DNA of 63,748 bases, taken from Martinezella calliandrae. Lineage in GTDB: Bacteria; Pseudomonadota; Alphaproteobacteria; Rhizobiales; Rhizobiaceae. Each line of letters starts with the position of its first letter. Positions within the stretch are counted from its first letter, which is position 1. Positions 7,710 to 16,599 of this stretch are shown one piece after another. The stretch spans positions 1-63,748 of the forward strand of contig NZ_JARFYN010000054.1 of NCBI RefSeq assembly GCF_030272695.1. The letters are read 5' to 3'. The notes below the pieces were generated by a model, which saw only the letters and a list, made by a program, of their open reading frames with translations, was not told the DNA's origin and made no database searches. The position numbers were made by a program, and so were the translations under genes.

Positions 7710-9106
7710 TCCCCAGCGACTCGTTTACCGACGTGCCTCGCGCACCCACTTGCGGGACGTCGCGGTGCAAGATCGTTGTCATCGGGGCCGGCTTCGCCGG
7801 GGTGGCAGCCGTTCGCGAGTTGCGGAGCGTCAATGCGGACATCACGCTCGTCGATCGCAACAATCACCACCTTTTCCAGCCATTCCTATTTCAGGTCGCC
7901 ACATCGATTCTGGAGCCAGCGGAAATCGCCACGCCGATCCGTTCGCTGCTGTACGAGCTCCCGAACGTGCAGGTGGAAATGCGCGAGGCCACGCGCATCG
8001 ACCCGTCCCTCCGTCGCGTTGTCATGAACGAGGGGGACGACCTGAGCTACGACATTCTTGTCGTCGCGACGGGAGCACAGACCAGCTATTTTGGCCATGA
8101 TGTGGATTGGTCCCAACATGCGCTCGGATTAAAGTCACTCGGCGACGCTATCACCGCCCGCAATCGGCTTCTCAAGGCCTTCGAGCGCGCGGAAGTCGAG
8201 CCAGACCCGAAGAAGCGGGCACGCGATATGACTGTGGTCGTCGTCGGCGGCGGCCCGACTGGCGTCGCGATTGCAGGAACGATCAGCGAGTTTACCCAAA
8301 GAACACTGGCAACCGACTTCCGAAATATCGACCTTCGCGACGCCCGCATCGTGCTGGTTCAGTCGGGGCCAAGACTTCTACCTCAATTCAGCGAAAAACA
8401 CTCGGCTTATGCAGCCCGCGCACTAGAGCGCCAAGGAGTTGAGGTCAAGCTCGGCGCTCCTGTTATCCATGTGGATGCGACAGGTGTTATCGCCGGCGAC
8501 GAGCGCATCAAGGCTGCGACCGTCCTTTGGTGCAGCGGCGTTCAGGGAGGGCCGGTGGCACGCACACTTGGCGAATATGTCAAACCGGACGGAAGAGTGG
8601 CCGTTCTGAACGACTTCTCGTTGCCGGATCATCCCGACTGCTTTGTCATAGGCGATGCGGCCTATGTCATCGGACCTGACGGGCGACCCTTGCCAGGCCT
8701 TGCGTCGCTCGCGCAGCATCAAGGTCGATATGTCGGCAGGCTCATCGCCGCACGGCTTTCGGGTACTGCTCCACACAAGCCTTATCAAGCGTGCACGCCT
8801 GGCAAACTGGCAACCGTTTCCCGGCATGTCGGAATCGCCGAATTTCGCGGACATTCGATCACCGGCTATCTCGCCTGGTTGATGTGGGGACTGCTGCATC
8901 TTCGAACACTGTCAGGTGGCGGATATGCAAAGTTTTCCATACTGGCAAACTGGGTCCGCCTTCTGATCACCTATCGCCGGAGTGGGAGACTAATTGTCGA
9001 GCCATCCAGGGCCGTAGCTAATACTGTCGCCCCCGCCCGGAATGTTAATGACACCCCTCAAGACGCCCCGTCCGGGACCTTGCAAACGGCCGCGGTTCGT
9101 AGGTGA
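7706..9106 (+). CDS. NDH-2-like NADH dehydrogenase (FAD), first copy
   Basis: A 466-residue two-dinucleotide-binding flavoprotein. The FAD Rossmann motif is VVIGAGFAG near residue 25, the NAD(P)H motif is VVVVGGGPTGV near 175, and the C-terminal FAD contact is VIGDAAYV. The region HHLFQPFLFQVAT is typical of type II NADH:quinone oxidoreductases. The C-terminal part (YLAWLMWGLLHLRTLSG) gives the amphipathic membrane anchor. It would pass electrons from NADH to quinone without pumping protons. The start at 7706 overlaps the hupE stop; the open frame continues upstream only as a shadow of hupE. Confidence 0.87.
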   Translation: MIPSDSFTDVPRAPTCGTSRCKIVVIGAGFAGVAAVRELRSVNADITLVDRNNHHLFQPFLFQVATSILEPAEIATPIRSLLYELPNVQVEMREATRIDPSLRRVVMNEGDDLSYDILVVATGAQTSYFGHDVDWSQHALGLKSLGDAITARNRLLKAFERAEVEPDPKKRARDMTVVVVGGGPTGVAIAGTISEFTQRTLATDFRNIDLRDARIVLVQSGPRLLPQFSEKHSAYAARALERQGVEVKLGAPVIHVDATGVIAGDERIKAATVLWCSGVQGGPVARTLGEYVKPDGRVAVLNDFSLPDHPDCFVIGDAAYVIGPDGRPLPGLASLAQHQGRYVGRLIAARLSGTAPHKPYQACTPGKLATVSRHVGIAEFRGHSITGYLAWLMWGLLHLRTLSGGGYAKFSILANWVRLLITYRRSGRLIVEPSRAVANTVAPARNVNDTPQDAPSGTLQTAAVRR

Positions 9107-9125
9107 TGACATTTGGAGTATATTG

Positions 9126-10478
9126 ATGCCTAAACCTTCCTCAATTTCCGAAAAGCCACACAGAAGCAATACAAGCGAAGAAAGCTGCGCGCAAAGGCCT
9201 CATCAGATCGTGATCGTAGGCGGCGGAATAGCTGGTTTGGAAATTGCCTCCAACTTGCCGAAACGCACAGGAAGAACCTCCATTGCTGTAACGCTGATCG
9301 ACAGGGAGCCGGCCTATGTCTGGAAACCGATGTTGCACACGATCGCTGCCGGAACGAGCGACGTTTCGCAGCAAGAGACCTCTTACGTAGCCCAGGCCCG
9401 CAACCGGCGCTTCGTTTTTGAGCCGGGAGAACTGAAGGGTATCGACCGGCAGGGGCGCAAGGTGTACCTCAGTCCAACGGAAATTGCGGGTCGCCGTGTT
9501 TTGCCAGAGCGCGCTATCGACTATGACACTCTGATCCTGGCGATCGGCAGTGCGGCCAACGACTTTGGGACACCGGGAGTGCGCGAACACTGCCTGATGA
9601 TTGACAGCCGTTCCCAGGCCATGAACTTCAACCGCGAAGTCATGGCTCGGATTCTCGAAACGGTTACTGCAAGAAATACCTTGAATATAGCGGTCGTCGG
9701 GGGCGGCGCAACAGGAGTTGAACTCGCAGCGGAGCTCATTCAGCTCGCCGATGTCTCGGCTTATTATGGCGCTGCCGGACTGCGCGACCAGATCAACGTT
9801 ACACTGATTGAAAGCGGGCCTAATCTGCTAGGCGCCTTTCCCGATCGTGTTGCGATTGCTGCTCGCGGACGTTTGGAAGAGCTCGGCGTCACCGTTCTCA
9901 CAGGCGCGCGGGTTGTCGCGGCGGAGGCCGATTGTTTTCGACTGGCTGATGGAAGGCAGGTCAGCGCCGAGCTGAAAGTGTGGGCTGCGGGCGTGAAGGG
10001 TGCGGACGCCTGCGCGAAATTCGAAGGTCTCGAGTTGACGCGCAACAATCAGATCGTGGTCACACCCACTTTGCAGACGACGGTCGATTCCAGAATTTTT
10101 GCGGTTGGCGATTGTTCGAGCCTTCCTGTAGGAGACGCTGGCAAACCCTTGCCGCCTGCCGCACAGGTTGCACATCAGCAAGCGTCGCATCTGATCCGTC
10201 ATCTTCCTCGTTGGCTCCGGGGAAAAGAGCTGCCAACCTTCACCTTCCGGGATTTCGGCTCCATCGTCTCACTCGGCGGCTACGGAGCCTATGGCTCGCT
10301 CGGACAATTCGGCCTGTTCACGGGTGGTTTTCTCCGCGGACGCGTGGCTCAGCTCGGCCACATTTTGCTGTATCGCAGCTACCAATCCCAACTGCATGGC
10401 TTCTGGCGTGGTGGCTTGATATGGCTTGCGGACATGATCAACTCCCGCGTCAGACCGCGAATTCGGATACCCGATTAG
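9126..10478 (+). CDS. NDH-2-like FAD-dependent oxidoreductase, second copy
   Basis: A 450-residue paralogue of the preceding protein. It has IVIVGGGIAGLE (FAD), AVVGGGATGVELAAEL (NADH) and FAVGDCSS (FAD phosphate contact), and an anchor-like C-terminus rich in Gly and aromatics. It has the motif W-K-P-M-L-H-T where the first copy has FQPFLFQ. The ATG at 9126 has GGAG 7 nt upstream; an upstream ATG at 9042 would overlap the previous gene. Two divergent NDH-2-like proteins in one operon suggest one acts on NADH and the other on a different donor such as sulfide or another reduced product. That is inference. Confidence 0.85.
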   Translation: MPKPSSISEKPHRSNTSEESCAQRPHQIVIVGGGIAGLEIASNLPKRTGRTSIAVTLIDREPAYVWKPMLHTIAAGTSDVSQQETSYVAQARNRRFVFEPGELKGIDRQGRKVYLSPTEIAGRRVLPERAIDYDTLILAIGSAANDFGTPGVREHCLMIDSRSQAMNFNREVMARILETVTARNTLNIAVVGGGATGVELAAELIQLADVSAYYGAAGLRDQINVTLIESGPNLLGAFPDRVAIAARGRLEELGVTVLTGARVVAAEADCFRLADGRQVSAELKVWAAGVKGADACAKFEGLELTRNNQIVVTPTLQTTVDSRIFAVGDCSSLPVGDAGKPLPPAAQVAHQQASHLIRHLPRWLRGKELPTFTFRDFGSIVSLGGYGAYGSLGQFGLFTGGFLRGRVAQLGHILLYRSYQSQLHGFWRGGLIWLADMINSRVRPRIRIPD

Positions 10479-10611
10479 TCAATCGGACCCTGGAGGCTTG
10501 ATCGGCGGGTTGGTAGTCACGCACCAGTGGATTCAACGTGACTTCGCGCTAGTCTTCTGGAACTGAAGTTCATTACATTGTACGGTTGACCTCTTTATGG
10601 GAGGTTGAGCA

Positions 10612-11184
10612 ATGGCAAATGTGCCTGGCCGACCGGCGGCCCGTTGGTTTGAGCGAGGCGGAGCGGGCGCGAGCAGCCAGTGCTGCCGATGATGCCTGGC
10701 GTGCCTGAACGGCGTACCCGTTCTTATGTTCGGCACGGCGACGTTGTTTGCAGCTCTGGATGGCGCTTCCGGTTTCCGCAAATGCTACAAGCGGCATCAC
10801 GCCACCGAGTTCCAGACACTCCCCCTGAAGCAGATCGATGCGAATGCGCCGCCCGATTTGGGCGTGCATATCGTGATGGACAACTATGCAACGCACAAAA
10901 CTGCATCAATCAAGAACTGGCTGATGCGGCGGCCACGCTACCACGTGCACTTCACGCCAACCTCGGCCTCGTGGATCAACCGGGTCGAACGCTGGTTTGC
11001 GCAATTGACCCGCAAGCAACTGCGAAGTGGCATCCATTCTTCGACAGCTCAACTCGAAGCCGACACCAAAAGCTTCATCGAGCGCCAGAACGAAAATCCC
11101 AAGCCGTATTGGTGGACCAAATCCGCAGACGACATGCTCGCCGCCGTCTAACGTTTCTGTCAGAAGATCGACAACAGCTTATGA
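10612..11184 (+). pseudogene. IS630-family transposase, degenerate
   Basis: A broken IS630 transposase. An N-terminal piece (MANVPGRPAA, then LSEAERARA in another frame) joins after a large internal deletion to LPMMPGVPERRTRSYVRHG (from about 10685). A frameshift near 10740 leads into TLFAALDGASGF and the DDE core MDNYATHKTASIKNW and FTPTSASWINRVERWFA. The stop at 11149-11151 falls where intact copies continue with a Lys; the frame after it still reads RFCQKIDNSL. The element ends the DyP operon side and separates it from the two-component pair. It cannot be active. Confidence 0.8.
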
Positions 11185-11500
11185 CACGAATTTCGGATTC
11201 AGATGAATAGTTCCAACATCGGATTCTAACACCCCATTTTTGCGATCGCCACCTCGCGCCAGGACGGTGCCCGAGTAGAAGCCCATCATCGGCGACCAGC
11301 CTCGCTGGGACGCAGGTGCTATCTAAACAATCAATCTGTTTTATAGACAATTCATGACCGGTATTCGCGTGATGGTGGTGGAACCTCTTTACCTCATGCT
11401 GATCCGGCCGCATGGAGGTCGGGGTTAGGTGACCCATACCTATGTTTAACAGCGCAACACCAACGCCGAATTGACCTCATACGTGTGAAAGGGCGATCCT
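11185..11500. other. intergenic, leader of the two-component operon
   Basis: No gene is seen in these 316 bp. The segment probably holds the promoter of the kinase gene. A TTGACC at 11471-11476 could be part of a -35 element, but no convincing -10 follows. Confidence 0.35.
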
Positions 11501-12610
11501 TTGCAACGTAGCGCTGATCAGATCTTACGAGAGGATCCAGGCAACTTGAAGCGCAATTTCCCGCGAGATTTGGCTGAAGCGCCACTTTTGTGGCTGACCA
11601 TCGCCGCACTTGCGGCGGGCATCTTTTTCGCCGACACGGTGACAGATCGCGAGATCGCGTTTCCCGTCCTCTACGTCACCTTGATCCTGCTCTGCATGCG
11701 GTCGGGCCGGTCGCGGACGGTTATGGTCGTGGGAATCGGCTGTGTCGTATTGACGATATTGAGTTACGTTTTGACACCACAGGGCGACACAGAGTCCGGC
11801 ATCATCAACTGTGCTTTGAGCCTGCTTGCCATCGGCGCTACGACCTATCTGGCGATCCGGATCGAAATCACCGAAGCAGCGGGGCGGCAAACGCAACGCG
11901 ACCTCGCGCGAATGGCGCGGATCATGCTCGTGGGCGAGCTCGGTTCATCGATTGCCCATGAAGTCAGCCAGCCAATCACCGCCATTGTGGCGAACGGCAA
12001 TGCAGCGCTCCGCTGGCTTGCCGCGGCCCCTCCTAATCAGGAGGAGGCAAGACGCGCCATAGACAGAGTCGTTAGAGACGCCGACCTGGCGAGTGAGGTG
12101 ATCGCGCGAGTGCGGAGGCTCGTAGCGCGCGCTGCTCCTGCCCAGGACAAGATCGACGTGGTAGAGACCATCGTCGAGGCGCTGGCGTTTGTTCGCGACG
12201 AGATTCACAGGAATGAAATTCAGCTGCGCACCGAGTTCGCGAGCAACCTCCCGATGGTGACAGGTGATAGGGTGCAGCTTCAGCAGGTGATCCTGAACCT
12301 CGTCGTGAATGCCATCGAGGCGATGGCAGCTACCGACCGCGGTCGGCGCGAACTGGTCGTCAGCGCGGTGGCCGCAGAAACGGAGATAACGGTGAGTGTG
12401 CGCGACTCAGGCGTCGGCCTGCCGCCAGCGTCTCTCGCCAGAATATTCGAAGCCTTCCACACAACGAAGCCAGCAGGAATGGGAATGGGACTGGCGATCA
12501 GCCGGTCGATCATCGAGGCACATGGCGGCGCAGTGTATGCGGCGCCTAACCACCCGCGTGGTACGCTGTTCGGCTTCACCTTGCCATTGTGCTTGAGAAC
12601 GAGAGGATAG
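11501..12610 (+). CDS. membrane sensor histidine kinase
   Basis: A 369-residue kinase. Residues 25-125 form about four membrane helices with almost no periplasmic loop, so the signal is probably membrane- or quinone-derived. The H-box is GELGSSIAHEVSQPI (His near 155), of the FixL/DctB-like HPK4 type. The N-box is QQVILNLVVNAIEAM, followed by DSGVGLP (G1) and GMGMGLAISRSI (G2). The start is a TTG with AAAGGG 8 nt upstream; no better ATG precedes the first helix. It is followed after 4 bp by its response regulator. The cydAB operon lies next in convergent orientation. Confidence 0.87.
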   Translation: MQRSADQILREDPGNLKRNFPRDLAEAPLLWLTIAALAAGIFFADTVTDREIAFPVLYVTLILLCMRSGRSRTVMVVGIGCVVLTILSYVLTPQGDTESGIINCALSLLAIGATTYLAIRIEITEAAGRQTQRDLARMARIMLVGELGSSIAHEVSQPITAIVANGNAALRWLAAAPPNQEEARRAIDRVVRDADLASEVIARVRRLVARAAPAQDKIDVVETIVEALAFVRDEIHRNEIQLRTEFASNLPMVTGDRVQLQQVILNLVVNAIEAMAATDRGRRELVVSAVAAETEITVSVRDSGVGLPPASLARIFEAFHTTKPAGMGMGLAISRSIIEAHGGAVYAAPNHPRGTLFGFTLPLCLRTRG

Positions 12611-12614
12611 GAAC

Positions 12615-13274
12615 ATGCAGGAAGATCGACCGATCGTCTACGTCATCGACGACTGTCCATCCATCAGGAACGGGCTGGACAGTCTCTTGCGATCACTCGG
12701 CTACGTCACCCGCTGTTTCGCCTCGCCAAGAGACTTTGCGTTTTCCCCACCGTCCGACGTGCCCGCTTGCCTTATCCTAGACGTTAGAATGCCGGATGCA
12801 AGCGGGCTGGACTTCCAGGACCAGCTGGCAAGGGCCGGCACCGCGCTTCCGATTGTGTTCCTGACAGGCCATGGCGACGTACCGATGTCCGTCAGAGCGA
12901 TGAAGGCTGGTGCGGTAGAGTTCCTCCTCAAGCCTTTCCGCGAACAGGACATTCTCGATGCCGTTCGCAACGCACTCGAGAAAGACCGCGCCCGGCTCCA
13001 GCAGAATGACGCAGCTGCCTGCCTTCAGGAGCGGTTCGCGACGCTGACGGCGCGCGAGCGCGAGGTCATGGCGCTCGTCGCCCAAGGGCGTCTCAACAAG
13101 CAGATCGCCTTTGACCTCGGACTGAGCGAGGTTACGGTGAAAGTTCACCGCGGCCAGGCCATGCGCAAGATGGAGGCAAGATCCGTCGCCGACCTGATCA
13201 GAATGGCCGATCGCCTCAGCCTGCCTGATCATCTTTCCGAAGGCCGGAACGGCGGTAGCGCCAGGCCCGACTGA
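12615..13274 (+). CDS. FixJ-family (LuxR-type) response regulator
   Basis: A 219-residue regulator. Its receiver domain (residues 6-120) has acidic pocket VIDDC, phospho-Asp in LILDVRMPD, Thr in FLTGHGDV and Lys in LLKPF. A LuxR/FixJ HTH (about 140-205) follows, with LTAREREVMALVAQGRLNKQ and SEVTVKVHRGQAMRKM. It is co-transcribed with the kinase upstream. By position it could control the cytochrome bd operon or the DyP operon. Confidence 0.9.
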   Translation: MQEDRPIVYVIDDCPSIRNGLDSLLRSLGYVTRCFASPRDFAFSPPSDVPACLILDVRMPDASGLDFQDQLARAGTALPIVFLTGHGDVPMSVRAMKAGAVEFLLKPFREQDILDAVRNALEKDRARLQQNDAAACLQERFATLTAREREVMALVAQGRLNKQIAFDLGLSEVTVKVHRGQAMRKMEARSVADLIRMADRLSLPDHLSEGRNGGSARPD

Positions 13275-13662
13275 GCAAATTCATGGCGAGGCGGAGCCTT
13301 GCTAAGCCTCGGCGTCAGCGGTCGAGATAGAGCGATTCTCGCTGAACCGGATCGATCTGCCTGCAATTTTTCCCCGAAATGCACCGCTTAGTGCAGTGAT
13401 CAAGCTTCTCTGCGCGCGGGACGCAGAGTGTCGGACTTGGGATAAAATGGTTCCGACGAGTGTTTCCGAAAGGCTGACATCGGGCGGGCGCCGCCTCCAA
13501 TCCGCTTCGCGACGAGTCGTTGCGGCGGTGGCTGGCGGCGCTCGGCTTTCCTGTGGGATTTGAAGGTTTGCCGATAGCAGCGGACCGGTTCGGTCGTCCT
13601 GCATTCACCGTCGCGCACGCCGTCGAGATTTCGTGCCTCTGGGAATGCCTGACGCAAGTGGA
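13275..13662. other. intergenic, between convergent regulator and cydAB operon
   Basis: No convincing gene. A stretch on the plus strand (about 13500-13666) stays open and looks mildly protein-like (SLRRWLAALGFPVGFEGLP), but it has no start codon with a ribosome site and no recognisable family. Confidence 0.35.
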
Positions 13663-13803
13663 CTAAGCAGTCAGTCCAGCCAGCGACATGAACATGCGAA
13701 AGACGCTGGCGAATATGCCGAGGGTGACCACGGATAGGACCCAAATCGCTACCATCCATCCGAGACGCTTGAAGTAGCCCGCGAGTCTTGTTCGGGAGGC
13801 CAT
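13663..13803 (-). CDS. DUF2474 small membrane protein of cytochrome bd oxidase
   Basis: A 46-residue protein whose ATG overlaps the cydB stop (TGATG), so it is translated with cydB. It starts MASRTRLAGYFKRLGWM, followed by a single membrane helix (VAIWVLSVVTLGIFASVFRM). This is the form of DUF2474 proteins that follow cydAB in CIO-type operons of alphaproteobacteria, comparable in position and size to CydX. It probably stabilises the oxidase heme site. Too short for standard open-frame cut-offs and easily missed. Confidence 0.8.
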   Translation of the reverse strand: MASRTRLAGYFKRLGWMVAIWVLSVVTLGIFASVFRMFMSLAGLTA

Positions 13804-14813
13804 CAATCATAGCCCTCCCCAATCGCCTGGCTGCCGCGAAATACGTAGTAGGACCATGAGGTGTAGACGAGGATGATTGGGATGATGAAAAGCGTCCCTG
13901 CAAGAGCGAAGCCCATGCTCTGCGGCGGCGAAGCTGCCTCCCAGATCGAGATCGATGGCGGGATGACGTTCGGCCACATACTGATTGCCAAGCCGGTGTA
14001 GCCAAGAAAGATTAACAGCAGGGCCAACATAAAGGGCGCCGCACGGGGCTCCCGCTGTTGAAGTACACGCAACTGAAGCCAGGTGACCGCAAGAACCAGT
14101 ATCGGGACAGGCGCGAACAGAACCATGTTCGGCAAACTGAACCAGCGGGCCGTAACTTCCGCATGAGTTAGGGGCGTCCAAATGCTGACGATAGCGATGA
14201 TCGCGAGCAGGGCAATGGACGTCCGTCGCGCCAGTTGGCACATTCTGCGTTGAAGTCCGTCGCTGGTCTTCATAATGAGCCAGGTCGATCCGAGAAGCGC
14301 ATATGCAAGCAAAAGCGCAAAACCGGTGAAGATGCTGAACGGGGTAAAGCAGTCCAAGGCGCTACCGGCGAAGGTCGTCCCGTGAAGTTTGAAGCCGTTT
14401 ATGAAAGCCCCGAGCGCGACGCCCTGGGAGAATGTGGCGATGTACGAACCCCACGCGAAAGCCCGGTCCCAGAATGGCTTTCGACGCTCGTCCGCCTTGA
14501 AGCGGAATTCGAATGACACGCCGCGCCAAATGAGGCCGGCGAGCATGAACATCAATGGCAGATACAAAGCGCTCAGGATCAAGCCGTAGGCCAGTGGAAA
14601 CGCCGCGAAGAGCCCGGCCCCGCCAAGAACAAGCCAGGTTTCATTTCCGTCCCAGACGGGAGCGACGGTGTTGACCATGGCATCCCGCTCTCGCCTGTCG
14701 CTGACGAACGGAAACAGGATGCCGATCCCGAGATCGAAACCATCCATGACGACATACATCATAACGCCGAACGCGATAATGATTGCCCAAATAAGGGGAA
14801 GATCGATTCCCAT
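13803..14813 (-). CDS. cydB: cytochrome bd (CIO-type) ubiquinol oxidase subunit II
   Basis: A 336-residue integral membrane protein with about eight helices. It starts MGIDLPLIWAIIIAFGVMMY and includes the CydB hallmarks DGFDLGIGIL and WDGNETWLV. GGAGG precedes the ATG at 14813; the open frame upstream is spurious. Only one base separates it from the cydA stop. Together with CydA it oxidises quinol and reduces O2 with high affinity, contributing to growth at low oxygen or under respiratory stress. Confidence 0.93.
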   Translation of the reverse strand: MGIDLPLIWAIIIAFGVMMYVVMDGFDLGIGILFPFVSDRRERDAMVNTVAPVWDGNETWLVLGGAGLFAAFPLAYGLILSALYLPLMFMLAGLIWRGVSFEFRFKADERRKPFWDRAFAWGSYIATFSQGVALGAFINGFKLHGTTFAGSALDCFTPFSIFTGFALLLAYALLGSTWLIMKTSDGLQRRMCQLARRTSIALLAIIAIVSIWTPLTHAEVTARWFSLPNMVLFAPVPILVLAVTWLQLRVLQQREPRAAPFMLALLLIFLGYTGLAISMWPNVIPPSISIWEAASPPQSMGFALAGTLFIIPIILVYTSWSYYVFRGSQAIGEGYD

Positions 14814-14814
14814 C

Positions 14815-16251
14815 TCAAACCTCCGTTGTTTCGCCCATGGATGCCGGGCCGATATTGTTGGGTACAGCCGAAAGCGGGCGCGCGGGCCTAAAGACCTGCC
14901 CCGGATGCTGCGGTGATTTGTCGATTCCATATTCGTCCGGACCATGGGCAACCATTTTCAGTATGAATCCGATGCCAGTGCCGAATACGAAGAAATACAT
15001 GACGATAAACATAATAAGCGTCACGCTGAGCGTCACTGCGGAGTGGTTGGAGACCGCATCCTCAGTCCGAAGAACGCCGTATACCACCCAGGGCTGTCGC
15101 CCGATTTCCGTTGTAAGCCAGCCGGCGAGGATTGCCAGCAGTCCGGCGGGGCCCATACAAAGTGCAAAGATCAAGAACAGTTTGGTGTCATAGAGCTTGC
15201 CCCGCCACCTCTGCCACATGCCCCAAGCGCCCAGTAAAAACATTGCGACTCCAAGCCCCGCCATTATGCGGAAAGTGAAGAAGATGATCGTGGAGTTCGG
15301 CCGATCTTGCGGGGCAAAGTCCCTTAGGCCAGGAATCTTCCCGTGGAGTGAGTGGGTCAAGATTAAGCTGCCCAGATATGGTATCTCGATTGCATATTTC
15401 GTTTTCTCCGCCGACATGTCCGGAATACCAAAGGCAATAAGCGGCAGACTGGTCTGTGCGGCATCATTCTCCCAATGGCCTTCGATCGCAGCAATCTTCG
15501 CGGGCTGATGTTCCAGCGTGTTCAAGCCGTGGGCGTCGCCCACCACCATTTGCACAGGGGCGACGAACAGTAGCAGCCATAGGGCCATCGAAAACATCTT
15601 GCGGATCGACGGAGTTGACCGGCCACGCAGAAGGTGCCATGCGGCTGCTGCTCCTACGAAAAGCGCTGTCGAAAGGTAGGCGGCCAACGTCATATGAGCG
15701 AGGCGGAATGGGAATGAAGGATTGAAAATGATCGCGAGCCAATCGGTAGGAACCACCTTGCCGTCGGCGATAGCGTAACCCTGCGGGGTTTGCATCCAAC
15801 TGTTGGATGCCAGGATCCATGTCGTCGAGACGAGAGTTCCGATTGCCACCATCGTGGTGGCGAACATGTGCAAGCCAGGCCCCACCTTGTTCCAGCCGAA
15901 CAGCATAACCCCGAGAAACCCGGCCTCCAGGAAGAAGGCGGTCAACACCTCGTAGGTCAGGAGTGGCCCGGTGACGCCACCGGCGAACTGCGAAAATCCG
16001 CTCCAGTTCGTGCCGAACTCATAGGCCATTACGAGACCCGAAACGACGCCCATGCCGAAATTGACGGCGAAAATCTTCGACCAGAAATGATAAAGTTCGA
16101 GGTAGACCGTGTTCCGGCGCATTAACCACAGCGCCTCCAGGACTGCCAAATAGCTGGCAAGCCCGATGGTGATCGCGGGAAAAATTATGTGGAACGAGAC
16201 GGTGAAGGCGAACTGAAATCGCGCAAGTTCCAATGCGCTGAATCCTAACAT
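14815..16251 (-). CDS. cydA: cytochrome bd (CIO-type) ubiquinol oxidase subunit I
   Basis: A 478-residue heme-bearing subunit. It begins MLGFSALELARFQFAFTV and has the heme b595 His in SFHIIFPAITIG, the GRQPW quinone-site motif, and the His in GDAHGLN. The Q-loop is short, which marks the CIO/CydABX-short type rather than the E. coli long-loop type. GAAGGAG precedes the ATG. It is transcribed away from the IS-rich region, followed by cydB and the DUF2474 gene. The NDH-2-like genes nearby would supply quinol. Confidence 0.93.
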   Translation of the reverse strand: MLGFSALELARFQFAFTVSFHIIFPAITIGLASYLAVLEALWLMRRNTVYLELYHFWSKIFAVNFGMGVVSGLVMAYEFGTNWSGFSQFAGGVTGPLLTYEVLTAFFLEAGFLGVMLFGWNKVGPGLHMFATTMVAIGTLVSTTWILASNSWMQTPQGYAIADGKVVPTDWLAIIFNPSFPFRLAHMTLAAYLSTALFVGAAAAWHLLRGRSTPSIRKMFSMALWLLLFVAPVQMVVGDAHGLNTLEHQPAKIAAIEGHWENDAAQTSLPLIAFGIPDMSAEKTKYAIEIPYLGSLILTHSLHGKIPGLRDFAPQDRPNSTIIFFTFRIMAGLGVAMFLLGAWGMWQRWRGKLYDTKLFLIFALCMGPAGLLAILAGWLTTEIGRQPWVVYGVLRTEDAVSNHSAVTLSVTLIMFIVMYFFVFGTGIGFILKMVAHGPDEYGIDKSPQHPGQVFRPARPLSAVPNNIGPASMGETTEV

Positions 16252-16599
16252 TCGAGGCGCTCCTTCGTGTGCAATGGCGGGGAGGCGAGCAGGCTGCTCG
16301 CTCGACCTGATCTCGACTGTCGCGCCGGTCAGGTCCGCCACCACATTCCCGGATCACCGGATGCGCCGCAATTACATCTAGGCATAGTGCTGACATCCGA
16401 AGGTGGAATTCGTGCCATCCGGCGGGGGCTTTCGAACAGGCCGATCATCAGCGGGTTCACAGGCCGGACGTTCCCACCGCGGCCCTGGCTCAACCGCCGT
16501 TCGTGCAGCGACCCGACGAGTTGGAGCTACTCTGGTTATAGGAGCCCGAATCGCCATGGGAAGCTGAATATGTCTCGCTAGAAGATTCCGAAGGCCGGG
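16252..16599. other. cydAB upstream region
   Basis: No gene is apparent. The promoter of cydAB must lie here on the minus strand. I looked for an anaerobox (TTGAT-N4-ATCAA) and found no good match, so direct FixK/FNR control is not supported by the sequence. Confidence 0.4.

Noticed and set aside
13500..13666. Open plus-strand stretch opposite the region after cydB
   Set aside because: It looks slightly protein-like but lacks a start codon with a ribosome site and overlaps the end of the DUF2474 gene on the other strand.
14815..16251. FixK/FNR-type anaerobox for the cytochrome bd operon
   Set aside because: Expected from the function, but no good TTGAT-N4-ATCAA match was found in 16252-16620.
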